Below the pieces are notes generated by a model. It searched no databases and was not told where the DNA came from. It worked only from the letters and a program-made list of their open reading frames with translations. Positions 56,837-64,000 of a stretch of DNA of 64,000 bases are shown one piece after another; position 1 is the stretch's first letter; each line of letters starts with the position of its first letter. Location: positions 62,001 to 126,000 of the forward strand of contig JBAZOP010000003.1 in assembly GCA_041648665.1 (NCBI GenBank), read 5' to 3'. Made by a program: the position numbers and the translations under genes. The stretch is from a bacterium (GTDB lineage: Bacteria; UBA10199; 2-02-FULL-44-16; JAAZCA01).

Positions 56837-57163
56837 ATGCCCTTCCGACAGCGCTTCGCTCGTCCACAACCCCTGCGGTGCCGCTCCCTGCCGAGGCCGT
56901 CTGTGCCGCCTGCATGCGCCCGTAGCGCCGAGTCGCTGGCCTGCGTGAGAAGGACGAGGCTTGAGATCGCCGTCCAGCAGTTCGAGCAGATCGCGAAGCG
57001 CATCCAGATCGAGAACAGCGACACCGGAACCACAGCGTACGGCATCCGGATCGACCGGGGCCTGCTCTCGGTGCGCGTGTTCGTGAACGGCGAGCTTCGC
57101 GAGGTGATTGACCTACCAACCAGGGACGAGTACCCTACGATGTCGTACGGGAACCGCGTCTGA
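56837..57163 (+). CDS. Hypothetical protein
   Basis: A 108-aa protein. The last ~60 residues (EQIAKRIQIENSDTGTTAYGIRIDRG and following strands) look like a folded beta domain, but the N-terminal part is basic and low in complexity, so the start is uncertain: TTG 56801, which overlaps the previous stop, or a later codon are possible. Last gene of the rightward operon. Confidence 0.45.
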   Translation: MPFRQRFARPQPLRCRSLPRPSVPPACARSAESLACVRRTRLEIAVQQFEQIAKRIQIENSDTGTTAYGIRIDRGLLSVRVFVNGELREVIDLPTRDEYPTMSYGNRV

Positions 57164-57191
57164 CCCCACTCGCTGATAAGGAGCTGGCAAC

Positions 57192-57821
57192 ATGGATCTG
57201 GCCTCTATTGAGCAACTCGCAAATACCATCGCTTCCATCCCTGATACGCGGCCCGACTGGATGAAAAACGTGTGCATGGGAAATGAGGGCTGGCTATATT
57301 ACAGATTCTTCCACGAGTTCATTCAAAGGCATGGGCCAGCGCGTGTTGTAGATATTGGGACTCACATGGCAGGTTCTGCTGTACACCTCGCCTGCGGCAA
57401 CCCGCAGGGCCACGTCTACACAATGGACCCGGACCCGAACTCAAAGAACTGCGTCGCGCTTCTTCCGGTGAAGAACATCACGGCGTTCACGGGTACTTCC
57501 ATGGCTCTGGCGGATCAAATCCGCCGGTTCGGGCCGTTCGACATCGCTGTCATCGACGGCGAACACCACATCAATCACATGTACCCAGAATACGTGTGCT
57601 ACCGAAGCATGGTGAAAGACGGAGGGCTCATCTTCTTCGACGACGTGAACTATGACCAGTTCCCCAGCATGCGTATTGCCTGGGATCTCATCCCGGACCC
57701 CAAAGCGCTGCTACCTACGCTGCACTTCTCTGGGTTCGGCGTCTGCAAGGTAGACCACAGCATCCACGCCCTGGAGCTTCGGGCCGCTCTGCGGCAGAGA
57801 GAGCGAAGAGCTACGGCTTGA
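57192..57821 (+). CDS. Class I SAM methyltransferase (Methyltransf_24-like)
   Basis: A 209-aa protein after an AAGGAGC site. RVVDIGTHMAGSAVHLA (about residues 51-67) is motif I; DIAVIDGEHHINHMYPEY (~117-134) and KDGGLIFFDDV fit the Methyltransf_24/CmcI-like branch that modifies sugars or small molecules. Rightward, convergent with the leftward glycan genes and overlapping the next one by 11 nt. Confidence 0.8.
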   Translation: MDLASIEQLANTIASIPDTRPDWMKNVCMGNEGWLYYRFFHEFIQRHGPARVVDIGTHMAGSAVHLACGNPQGHVYTMDPDPNSKNCVALLPVKNITAFTGTSMALADQIRRFGPFDIAVIDGEHHINHMYPEYVCYRSMVKDGGLIFFDDVNYDQFPSMRIAWDLIPDPKALLPTLHFSGFGVCKVDHSIHALELRAALRQRERRATA

Positions 57822-58299
57822 TCGCCTCGAAGAATGAGTCGAGACCTTCGATGCGGTTGTCCACGATGACGTAGGACTTCCTACCGTTCTCGATCATCCA
57901 CTCCCCGAACAGCACCTTGTACGCGTCGTGCGAGAAGCGCCAGCAGTCGGTCGGATACGCATGGTACCCCCATGCCCAGGCGGCGCTGATGCACAGTAGC
58001 CCACTCGGGCGAAGCACGCGATCCATCTCAAGCACGAGCTTCCATGGCATAGAGACGTGTTCCAGGCTGTTCGCTGAAACCACTGCATCCACGCTTGCGT
58101 CGGCCAGCGGGATCTTGAATGGTTCCTTCTCGACGATGTCTACGTTCGGACCTTTCTCGATGTCGAACCCGATGTACTTCGGGCCAAACAGCCCGCGCAG
58201 GTTCCCATTTACGTCGTAGGCTCCAACATCCAGGACCACCGCATGCTTCGGCACCTTCTTCGCGAACTCCGCTAGTCTATTGTAGCTCTGTGCGTGCAT
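57811..58299 (-). CDS. SAM-dependent methyltransferase (Methyltransf_11-like)
   Basis: A 162-aa protein. AVVLDVGAYDVNGN (motif I, ~20-33), YIGFDIEKGPNVD (acidic residue for the ribose), VDAVVSANSLEHV and VLRPSGLLCIS (motifs IV-VI) are in the usual order. Short for the family, so a compact form. Last gene of the leftward glycan operon. Confidence 0.82.
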   Translation of the reverse strand: MHAQSYNRLAEFAKKVPKHAVVLDVGAYDVNGNLRGLFGPKYIGFDIEKGPNVDIVEKEPFKIPLADASVDAVVSANSLEHVSMPWKLVLEMDRVLRPSGLLCISAAWAWGYHAYPTDCWRFSHDAYKVLFGEWMIENGRKSYVIVDNRIEGLDSFFEAIKP

Positions 58300-59092
58300 T
58301 TTCGTTCTCCCGTTTCAAAAAACCAGTTGGGTTCCATGTAACACAGAACCGCTCCCGATCCCTGTCGCTTGCAAACTTTTTGTTTTCGGCCAGAAATGCC
58401 GCGACCGCCTCATAGGGGCCAGGAGAATGGCCGACGTTCAACCCGTGATGGCAAATCGTATCTTCCACGATCAGATAGCTGCCGCACGTTACCACGTCTC
58501 CATAGGTTCGCATCACGCTCAGCGTGTGTTCATACGTGTGCGCCGTGTCCTCAATCACGAGAACCGTCTCCGCTCCGCTGCACAGTTTCTTCACATCTCC
58601 GAATCTCGCGATGACATCCCCCTGCACCAGCTTGATTCTAGGGTGCCTCGGAACCGTCTCGTGCAGCATCGCGAAGCTCTTGTCCACACCTACGACGAAG
58701 CCCTTCCCGATGCTCTGGCACGTGTCAGCAAGCCACAGTGTTGCCCCGCCCCTGGATACACCCAGCTCGACGACAGCGTTTGGCCGAAGCTCGTACATGA
58801 TCTCTCGATACGTCCACAAGTCGAACGGGTTCTTGAGTGCCACGACTCCATTGTACGCCATGAGACCGGACATCAGGCGCTCCTGGACTTTAGCGAGAGC
58901 GTCGCGTACCTTCGCCTTCTGCATCCCTCGCAGGAGCTTCAGCATATCCTTTGCGCACGCCATGACCCACATGTCAGCAGGCACGCCCACCGACTTCAGT
59001 GGCCACGGATGGCGCGGTGTGAACAACTCTGCCTCGACAATCGGTAAAATCTCCGACACTGGCCTATCAAGCATGGCTTCCATGATTGGCAT
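58277..59092 (-). CDS. CmcI-family methyltransferase-like protein
   Basis: A 271-aa protein. VALKNPFDLWTYREIMYEL, VVELGVSRGGATLWLA (motif I), IVEDTICHH and the ending FCVTWNPTGFLKR match the cephalosporin-hydroxylase/CmcI family, SAM-dependent enzymes common in glycan and O-antigen clusters. Overlaps the next gene by 23 nt. Confidence 0.85.
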   Translation of the reverse strand: MPIMEAMLDRPVSEILPIVEAELFTPRHPWPLKSVGVPADMWVMACAKDMLKLLRGMQKAKVRDALAKVQERLMSGLMAYNGVVALKNPFDLWTYREIMYELRPNAVVELGVSRGGATLWLADTCQSIGKGFVVGVDKSFAMLHETVPRHPRIKLVQGDVIARFGDVKKLCSGAETVLVIEDTAHTYEHTLSVMRTYGDVVTCGSYLIVEDTICHHGLNVGHSPGPYEAVAAFLAENKKFASDRDRERFCVTWNPTGFLKRENENARTELQ

Positions 59093-59095
59093 GAT

Positions 59096-59818
59096 TCAAC
59101 CCTTGAAATACGGGCTCGCTGGCGGAGCCCTGTGCCCATACGCGGAGACCTCCCCGATGTGCTTGCACATGCAGGGGTGAGCGTTGAAGATTGGGATCTT
59201 GTGCAGCGCACAGGCTCGGTTGATGCCCATATCCGCGTACCAGTCCAGTGCCCCGCCATAGACCGGCAACAGCATCTTCTCGCTAATCGTCATGGCAAAT
59301 TGCGACGCGACAGCAGCAGGCATGCACAGACCATGGTTGGCGTAAAAAGCAGTCGGGTACTTCCACTTCATCAGGAGATCCTCTCCGAAGCCGGTGGCAT
59401 CCACCCGATCAAAGTCTTCCAGTCGATACAAGTGATGCAGAGTTATCATCCACTTGTCGCACTTGCCCGACACGACGCGCACAAGCGCTTCCACTCGCTT
59501 GTACCAATCGCGAGCCAAAATCACGTCATCCTCGAATACGCACCCTGGCTCACCTGTCTCCGCGATCCACTTCAGAGCCCGCACCAAATTCAGGGTCAGC
59601 CTGATGCCTCCATGCGTCGCGTCCGCGAGTTCGATTGGAGGGGTCACGTGGACATACGTGCCTTCCGGGACTGATGGTACGATATGATGATCGACGAATA
59701 CCCCCATGTTCGTGGCCTGAAAAGTCGGATCTTTCTCGACCATCTCGCGCAGCGTCTGCTCGCAATATCCATACCCGATCCCTATTCTAGGAGCCGTGGT
59801 GGTTGCTGCGCGCATCAT
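59096..59818 (-). CDS. Glycosyltransferase (GT25/GT-A-like)
   Basis: A 240-aa protein from ATG 59818, preceded by GGAGACAAAGATC; GTG 59833 is less likely. CVFEDDVILARDWYKRV (~92-108) contains the acidic E-D-D motif of GT-A enzymes such as LPS-type GT25, which coordinate the metal and sugar nucleotide. PVYGGALDWYADMG near residue 200 fits the acceptor side. Substrate unknown. Confidence 0.72.
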   Translation of the reverse strand: MMRAATTTAPRIGIGYGYCEQTLREMVEKDPTFQATNMGVFVDHHIVPSVPEGTYVHVTPPIELADATHGGIRLTLNLVRALKWIAETGEPGCVFEDDVILARDWYKRVEALVRVVSGKCDKWMITLHHLYRLEDFDRVDATGFGEDLLMKWKYPTAFYANHGLCMPAAVASQFAMTISEKMLLPVYGGALDWYADMGINRACALHKIPIFNAHPCMCKHIGEVSAYGHRAPPASPYFKG

Positions 59819-59845
59819 GATCTTTGTCTCCACGGATACCGCCTG

Positions 59846-60700
59846 TTACCACACGGTTTGCACCATCGGGTGATGTAGTAGATGTTCTCGGCTCAGTGCC
59901 TGCTCGACGTATTCTCGATACCTACCCACGTCGCGACTGACGCGCCGACCGAACCGCTTTGGCCCATCCATGTGCAGAATCACCTTCCCAGGCGTGTCTG
60001 ACATCAGGCTGTACTTTTCCGGATCCAGTTGCACAGGAGAAATGTCCGCTTCCATCGCTGCGCAGTTCATCGGAGTATTCTCAGGAAGGATCGCCAAGGC
60101 TCGCGCGTTCGGATGCGCAATACCGAACTCCGACGTGCGCTGAAACATCTGGATCACCTTCTCACACCGTCGCACAAACAAGAATGCTGCCCCGAAGTAC
60201 GGCCTCCTGTTCAGTGCGTCCTGTTCTGGCAAGTTGAAGAAACTCTTCAATTCTGCACCCGAATCGGGGCAGATGTCCAGACGACTGCCAAGATCGCTTC
60301 TGCATCTGGCATGGTCGTGCCTAAGCTCTACCGTGCTTGAATGCACCTGCATGTACGAGGAGTTGTCCACTACGGCTGCCAGCCCGGTCCTGTGAGACTC
60401 CTTGATCCCTTCATGCAGCGAAGCAAGTGGCACGGTGTCCGCGTCGAGAAGCACGACCTCCCTGTCGCCTGCGCAGCTGAGTAGGTGCAACCACGATCTG
60501 GGCTTGCGAATGTAGTGCTGCGGATACTCGTCATCCACAGGGCGGTGCTCTATCCAGTCCGGGAAGTCTCTGGCATACTTCTGGGGGCTGTAGACGATCA
60601 CCGTCATATCAGGATCTGCGCGTCTCGCGCAGCATGCGCTTATCAGCGCCATGCCGACGTAGATCCCGTCCGCGTAGTACGCAAGGATCGTCTGGCTCAC
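59846..60700 (-). CDS. GT8-like glycosyltransferase
   Basis: A 284-aa protein from GTG 60700 (GTGA overlap with the FkbM gene). VVLLDADTVPLASL (~81-94) carries the D-x-D motif of GT-A folds in the GT8 manner, and VILHMDGPKRFG near residue 241 matches the C-terminal H-x-x-G-x-x-K-P-type element. Probably a retaining sugar transferase; donor unknown. Confidence 0.75.
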   Translation of the reverse strand: MSQTILAYYADGIYVGMALISACCARRADPDMTVIVYSPQKYARDFPDWIEHRPVDDEYPQHYIRKPRSWLHLLSCAGDREVVLLDADTVPLASLHEGIKESHRTGLAAVVDNSSYMQVHSSTVELRHDHARCRSDLGSRLDICPDSGAELKSFFNLPEQDALNRRPYFGAAFLFVRRCEKVIQMFQRTSEFGIAHPNARALAILPENTPMNCAAMEADISPVQLDPEKYSLMSDTPGKVILHMDGPKRFGRRVSRDVGRYREYVEQALSREHLLHHPMVQTVW

Positions 60701-61500
60701 GCGACGCTCCGCTTCTTGAACACCGTGGTCGCGCACCCCAGCCTCTGCAACTTCTCCACAGATACTGGGCACGCGACGCCGCTGGAGCTTATCTCCCAAG
60801 CGTCGTACCCGCCCTCCATCATCTCAACACCGAACCTCTTCGCGTAGTGAGGACGCCAGCTGCACACAAAGATCGGAGGCTTCTCTGTGGATAGGATACC
60901 GGAAGCTCCCGACACGACCTCTGGTTCAGCCCCGCACGCGCCGCAGAATATCACGTCTGGAACACTCGACAGGGCGAAGTCAAGATTCGCCACTTTCACG
61001 TCCAGCGACATCCAGTCGTCAGCGCCGCAAACGATAGACCCTTCCATGGGAGAACGGGGCGGGCACCTGAGATCGTGACTTCCGCAGACATCGCTCACCG
61101 CGCACTCGTGTACGTCAGTGACGGCAGAGAGCCCGTTGAGCCTCAGATTATCCATCAGCAAGGGAACCAGCTGTGGGTTCGGCTCGAACGCGTCCACGTG
61201 TCCGTTCTCACCAACGAGATGAGCGAACAGCATAGTGTAGTAGCCAACGTTCGCGCCGATTTCCACGACGTGCATCCCGCGACGGATGATCCCGCACATG
61301 GCAGCTGTTATCCAGCTTTCCCAGTAGCCATCGAACACGACATGTGGCGCAAACGTCGTGTCCGAAGAGAGCACGAACGTCTTGAACATCCCAAGCGTGT
61401 GGCAAAGCACTCTATCCGGCGGGAATGAAACCGCCCTAACTTTGCTGCGAGAGAACTCTTCAATCTTCTGAGGAGTGGGGTTGCTCAGGTAAATCGACAT
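60697..61500 (-). CDS. FkbM-family methyltransferase
   Basis: A 267-aa protein from ATG 61500 (TGATG). MHVVEIGANVGYYTMLFA (~76-93, motif I), VDAFEPNPQLVPLLMDNLRLNG and then VHECAVSD are typical of FkbM O-methyltransferases, which cap sugars in glycans. Between two other glycan genes. Confidence 0.85.
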   Translation of the reverse strand: MSIYLSNPTPQKIEEFSRSKVRAVSFPPDRVLCHTLGMFKTFVLSSDTTFAPHVVFDGYWESWITAAMCGIIRRGMHVVEIGANVGYYTMLFAHLVGENGHVDAFEPNPQLVPLLMDNLRLNGLSAVTDVHECAVSDVCGSHDLRCPPRSPMEGSIVCGADDWMSLDVKVANLDFALSSVPDVIFCGACGAEPEVVSGASGILSTEKPPIFVCSWRPHYAKRFGVEMMEGGYDAWEISSSGVACPVSVEKLQRLGCATTVFKKRSVA

Positions 61501-62291
61501 CACTTCCCCGCATTCGTCAGTGTGTCGTTGTACTCTTTCGCAGCGCGCAGAACGCTCATGTCCACCCCAACACTAGCGGCGGCAACGAGCATAGCGTTCG
61601 TATCCTTCGGCAGGCATTTCCCACCGAACCCCCTATACCCCTTGTGGAACACGTCCAAGTGCGTCGGCCCACACATCGGGTCCACTTCCGCCGCTCGACG
61701 TATATCCTCGTACTGTGCCCCAATCGCTTGCGACATGTCGTACATCTGGTTGGCGAACGACACCTTCACCGCGTACCAGCAGTTGGCGAAATACTTGACG
61801 AGTTCTGCCTCTGTGCTTTTCATCAGCAAGACGAACCCGGCTGGCGGCAGTAGCGACAACACCCGATGAAGAACTTGAGCGTCTCTGCTGCCCGCAAACC
61901 CCACAACGTGGCGCGCGGGGTGTAGAAAGTCGTCCACTGCTGTTGCGTCGGACAAGAACTCTGGCATGAATAGGATCGCCAAGGTAGGATGCTTGGCTTG
62001 TAGCGCCGCGGTAGTCCCCGGGGCCACGGTTGAGCGAATGACGACGATGATGCCCTCGCGAGCGGACAGCTTGCGCACAGCATCTTCGACAGCCGACACA
62101 TCGCATGCTCCATCGGCGCGTTCAGGAGTCGGCACGCACACGAATGCGACTTGACAATCGGCAACCGCATCCCAGTCGTTGTAGCCCTTCGCCGGATCGT
62201 AGACGGACAGCTCGCATCTGCTCGCGAGCCACTCTGCCATCGCGGCCCCTACCGTGCCGTGCCCAATGACCGCTACACGCTCTGCGCTCAC
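61500..62291 (-). CDS. Short UDP-sugar 6-dehydrogenase-like protein
   Basis: A 263-aa protein from GTG 62291 (GTGA). NAD-binding GHGTVG (10-15), CVPTP, RSTVAPGTT (86-94), PEFLSDATAVDDF (110-122), Lys166 in ELVKYFANCWYA and the catalytic Cys226 in GFGGKCLPKD are all present. UDP-glucose/GDP-mannose dehydrogenases are 390-450 aa; here the C-terminal UDP-binding domain is absent and the gene stops shortly after the active site. The product may use a different substrate or partner. Confidence 0.82.
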   Translation of the reverse strand: MSAERVAVIGHGTVGAAMAEWLASRCELSVYDPAKGYNDWDAVADCQVAFVCVPTPERADGACDVSAVEDAVRKLSAREGIIVVIRSTVAPGTTAALQAKHPTLAILFMPEFLSDATAVDDFLHPARHVVGFAGSRDAQVLHRVLSLLPPAGFVLLMKSTEAELVKYFANCWYAVKVSFANQMYDMSQAIGAQYEDIRRAAEVDPMCGPTHLDVFHKGYRGFGGKCLPKDTNAMLVAAASVGVDMSVLRAAKEYNDTLTNAGK

Positions 62292-62845
62292 GCCTGCCCC
62301 TCCGCCGCTGCCTCCGCGGGGGCCATCTGCACGAACGGCGCGGTCACCTGATACTTCGCAAACTTCTTGGACCCGATCTGCTCCACCTGCTTGCTCTCCC
62401 GAAGCTCCCGCATCGCGCGCTTCACCTGCGAGATCGACCAGTCGAACTGTGTGGCGAGCGAGCCATGGATCTCCGCCAGCGCGACCGGCTCCGCGAACCC
62501 ACTCAGGTAGCTCAGGATCTCGCGCTTCACGTCCTGCATCGGCGCAGCCTTGGACTTGCTCACGATGACCTTGCTCTTGCCGATCACCTTCTTGGCCCGC
62601 TGCATGAGCCCAGAACGCTTCTTCTGCACCTTACCCATCGGCTTACCGTCCCGGGCCACCTTGCGCGCCCCGCCCCGGCGATCCCCTCCCGCGTCCAGGT
62701 ACATCTCGTGCAGGAACTGCTTGTGCGCCTCGCAGTGCGCCTCCGCGAGCTTGTCCGTGATCTCTTTCGAGTAGAGCGGCCTGAGCGTCGCAAAAAACAA
62801 GTCGTAGAGCGACGAACGCGCCTTCTCGATCTTCTTTTGGGACAT
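62288..62845 (-). CDS. Hypothetical protein, possible winged-helix
   Basis: A 185-aa protein, first gene of the leftward glycan operon. The first ~50 residues are helical, the middle is Lys-rich (RAKKVIGKSKVIVSKSK), and the C-terminal ~75 residues (DVKREILSYLSGF, SQVKRAMRELRESKQVEQIG) have the form of a winged helix. It could regulate the operon. Confidence 0.65.
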   Translation of the reverse strand: MSQKKIEKARSSLYDLFFATLRPLYSKEITDKLAEAHCEAHKQFLHEMYLDAGGDRRGGARKVARDGKPMGKVQKKRSGLMQRAKKVIGKSKVIVSKSKAAPMQDVKREILSYLSGFAEPVALAEIHGSLATQFDWSISQVKRAMRELRESKQVEQIGSKKFAKYQVTAPFVQMAPAEAAAEGQA

Positions 62846-62853
62846 GCGAAGAA

Positions 62854-62882
62854 TGATTAGCCGAACAACAAGAATTTGTCAA
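62854..62882 (-). promoter_or_regulatory. Leftward promoter of the glycan operon
   Basis: Minus strand: perfect TTGACA (62877-62882), 17-nt spacer, TAATCA (62854-62859), then 8 nt and the ATG at 62845. Strongest promoter match in the window and probably leaderless. Confidence 0.65.
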
Positions 62883-63286
62883 CGCGCCGTCATCGCACGA
62901 TAGGCGAGGAAGCCAAGGATCGCTGCGATGACCACGACGGCTGCGCGTGGCGAGGAGGCCACGGATGCTTGGATCACAGGGGGTTGCGTGATGACGATCT
63001 CGGACTCCGTTTCGTCAGGCGGCGTCTCTTCGTCTGGGACTTCCGGCGAAAGGGACGCGTACAAGTTCGATAGGGCCTGCTCGATGGCCGAAGCGTAGTA
63101 CCCGTCGATCTGAGGCTCGTCCCCGATGATGATGAGCGGCACCTGCTTGATGGCCGAGTCCTCGCCCGCGTCGTGAACGTTGACCGTGACGCCGTGGGAG
63201 GCCGGGTCCGACGCCATGATCTGCGCCTTCGCTTTTTCGCAATGCTCGCAATACGGTCGCGTAAAGATGTCGATCTGGGTTCTCAC
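62879..63286 (-). CDS. Membrane-anchored glutaredoxin-like protein
   Basis: A 135-aa protein from GTG 63286. IDIFTRPYCEHCEKAKA gives a redox CxxC (Cys13, Cys16) at the start of a thioredoxin/glutaredoxin fold; VPLIIIGD (cis-Pro strand, ~61-68) fits. An acidic linker (PDEETPPDETE) leads to a C-terminal membrane span (~112-130, AAVVVIAAILGFLAY). May keep phage or envelope thiols reduced. Confidence 0.75.
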   Translation of the reverse strand: MRTQIDIFTRPYCEHCEKAKAQIMASDPASHGVTVNVHDAGEDSAIKQVPLIIIGDEPQIDGYYASAIEQALSNLYASLSPEVPDEETPPDETESEIVITQPPVIQASVASSPRAAVVVIAAILGFLAYRAMTAR

Positions 63287-63289
63287 GCG

Positions 63290-64000
63290 TGCACCGCCCG
63301 GAGGATCTTCGGGGTGAGCCCGATCATTTTTCGCTACCAGACGCTGCCGGTGCAACATCTAATGCCGATGCATCCTTCAGGTTACCCCGAAGGACGGGTT
63401 GATCTCCCAAAGCTCGCAGGAAGATCCCGCGAGCGCCATTGTAGTCTCGATCCATCGAGAGTCCCGTCTTCGCCGAGCGCACCACCTTCGAGCCGCCGAG
63501 CTTGGCGTTCACTTCACCCGTCCACGATACCGTCTTGCTCGTCCAAGCCTCGTTCTGATCGAGCACGAGCTTGCCGTACTCGAATGCCTTGTGCTTCAGA
63601 AACATCCTGAAACGGTAGTGGGCAAACGTCAGCATCGAACGCACCGACTTCGCCCGGAGCTTACGCGCACCTCGTTGCACCATCTCCTGCGTCTCGAACG
63701 GAGGCAGGATGATCACGTCGAAGCTCTTCACTAGAAATGCCGCCACCTTGTGATGCAGCTCGTCCACGAGGTTGTGGAGCCTGCTCTGCATGTTCAGAAT
63801 CGCGCGGCGCAAGTTCCGTTTTCGGAAGCGCTGCGTCTCCAGCTTGCGCCTGGAGATCAGATCGTCGATGTGCGCGCATAGCCGCTGAATCTGTCCAAAG
63901 TCACCGTCTCCGAGCTTGCCACAACCTGTCTCGGCGTAGAACGTTTGGAAGGATCGCACCCCGGGATCGAGAGCAACGACGCGCCCTTGGTTTTCGGCTG
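63290..64000 (-). mobile_element. Right part of an IS605-type tnpB element, runs off window
   Basis: Contains the tnpB end and a right-end-like hairpin inside its 3' codons (CCCGTCCTTCGGGG, near 63381-63394). No TnpA is seen. The left end lies beyond the window. The right boundary is uncertain. Confidence 0.5.
63324..64000 (-). CDS. tnpB: TnpB RNA-guided nuclease, C-terminal part, zinc ribbon degenerate
   Basis: The frame is open to the right edge, so the N-terminus is missing. RuvC-I VALDPGVRSF (Asp at 63966-63968), RuvC-II LPPFETQEM and RuvC-III MDRDYNGARG supply all three catalytic acids. Between II and III, where TnpB has a CxxC ... CxxC zinc ribbon, this copy reads TSKTVSWTGEV and VVRSAKTGLS: all four cysteines are replaced (Val, Thr, Ser, Thr). 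The rest of the domain aligns without frameshift. The guide RNA of TnpB would overlap the 3' end. Confidence 0.85.
   Translation of the reverse strand, partial: AENQGRVVALDPGVRSFQTFYAETGCGKLGDGDFGQIQRLCAHIDDLISRRKLETQRFRKRNLRRAILNMQSRLHNLVDELHHKVAAFLVKSFDVIILPPFETQEMVQRGARKLRAKSVRSMLTFAHYRFRMFLKHKAFEYGKLVLDQNEAWTSKTVSWTGEVNAKLGGSKVVRSAKTGLSMDRDYNGARGIFLRALGDQPVLRGNLKDASALDVAPAASGSEK

Overview
This GC-rich, very tightly packed window most resembles part of a large double-stranded DNA phage, or a phage-like plasmid, of a Gram-negative host. About 120 genes are supported. Most are short, on long one-strand runs, and joined by ATGA, GTGA or TGATG stop/start overlaps. Recognisable families suit a big phage: a tyrosine recombinase, a SNF2-type helicase, a ParB-like nuclease, ThyX-like and MazG-like proteins, a DUF2786 protein, a D12-class adenine methylase, and two IS605-lineage RNA-guided nuclease genes (IsrB, TnpB). 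Lipoprotein signals point to a Gram-negative host. I recognise no capsid, tail, terminase, DNA polymerase or ribosomal gene, so this is an accessory or early region. The host cannot be named from the sequence.

Layout. (1) 1-5700, rightward: small membrane and cysteine-rich proteins, a DnaJ-domain protein, two GT4 glycosyltransferases. (2) 5650-24870, leftward: a 1301-aa tyrosine recombinase, MazG-like, SNF2, ThyX-like, ParB-like and DUF2786 proteins and many phage-type unknowns. (3) 24900-33200, leftward: sixteen small genes, nearly all unknown, each preceded by a repeated start-associated leader made of hairpins and a fixed purine-rich ribosome site. (4) 33197-34333: about 1.1 kb without a credible gene, full of helices, with a tRNA-like 3' end and a candidate promoter; a candidate large structured RNA. 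(5) 34450-39670, leftward: small membrane, zinc-ribbon and DUF433 proteins. (6) 39870-40880, rightward: a papain-like protease and a Cys-rich exported protein. (7) 40883-52333, leftward: about 30 genes in one translationally coupled operon, interrupted by an IsrB element with its putative omega RNA. (8) 52350-57160, rightward: a coupled operon opening with a ribbon-helix-helix regulator. (9) 57190-62850: a glycan cluster of methyltransferases, glycosyltransferases and a short UDP-sugar dehydrogenase. (10) A membrane-anchored glutaredoxin-like protein and a TnpB gene running off the right edge.

Control. Three arrangements recur. Leftward promoters at 21.7, 23.7, 24.3, 28.2 and 31.9 kb share a TTG-type -35 box, a 16-nt spacer and a TGGTTA block at the -10. 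Several genes (6211, 38296, 39872, 52350, 62845) have a -10-like box only 6-8 nt before the start codon, which suggests leaderless mRNAs. Region 3 uses the hairpin leaders. At 52.3 kb two promoters facing opposite ways occupy the same 60 bp, so the operons of regions 7 and 8 probably cannot fire together. All family names come from motifs read by eye; no database search was run.
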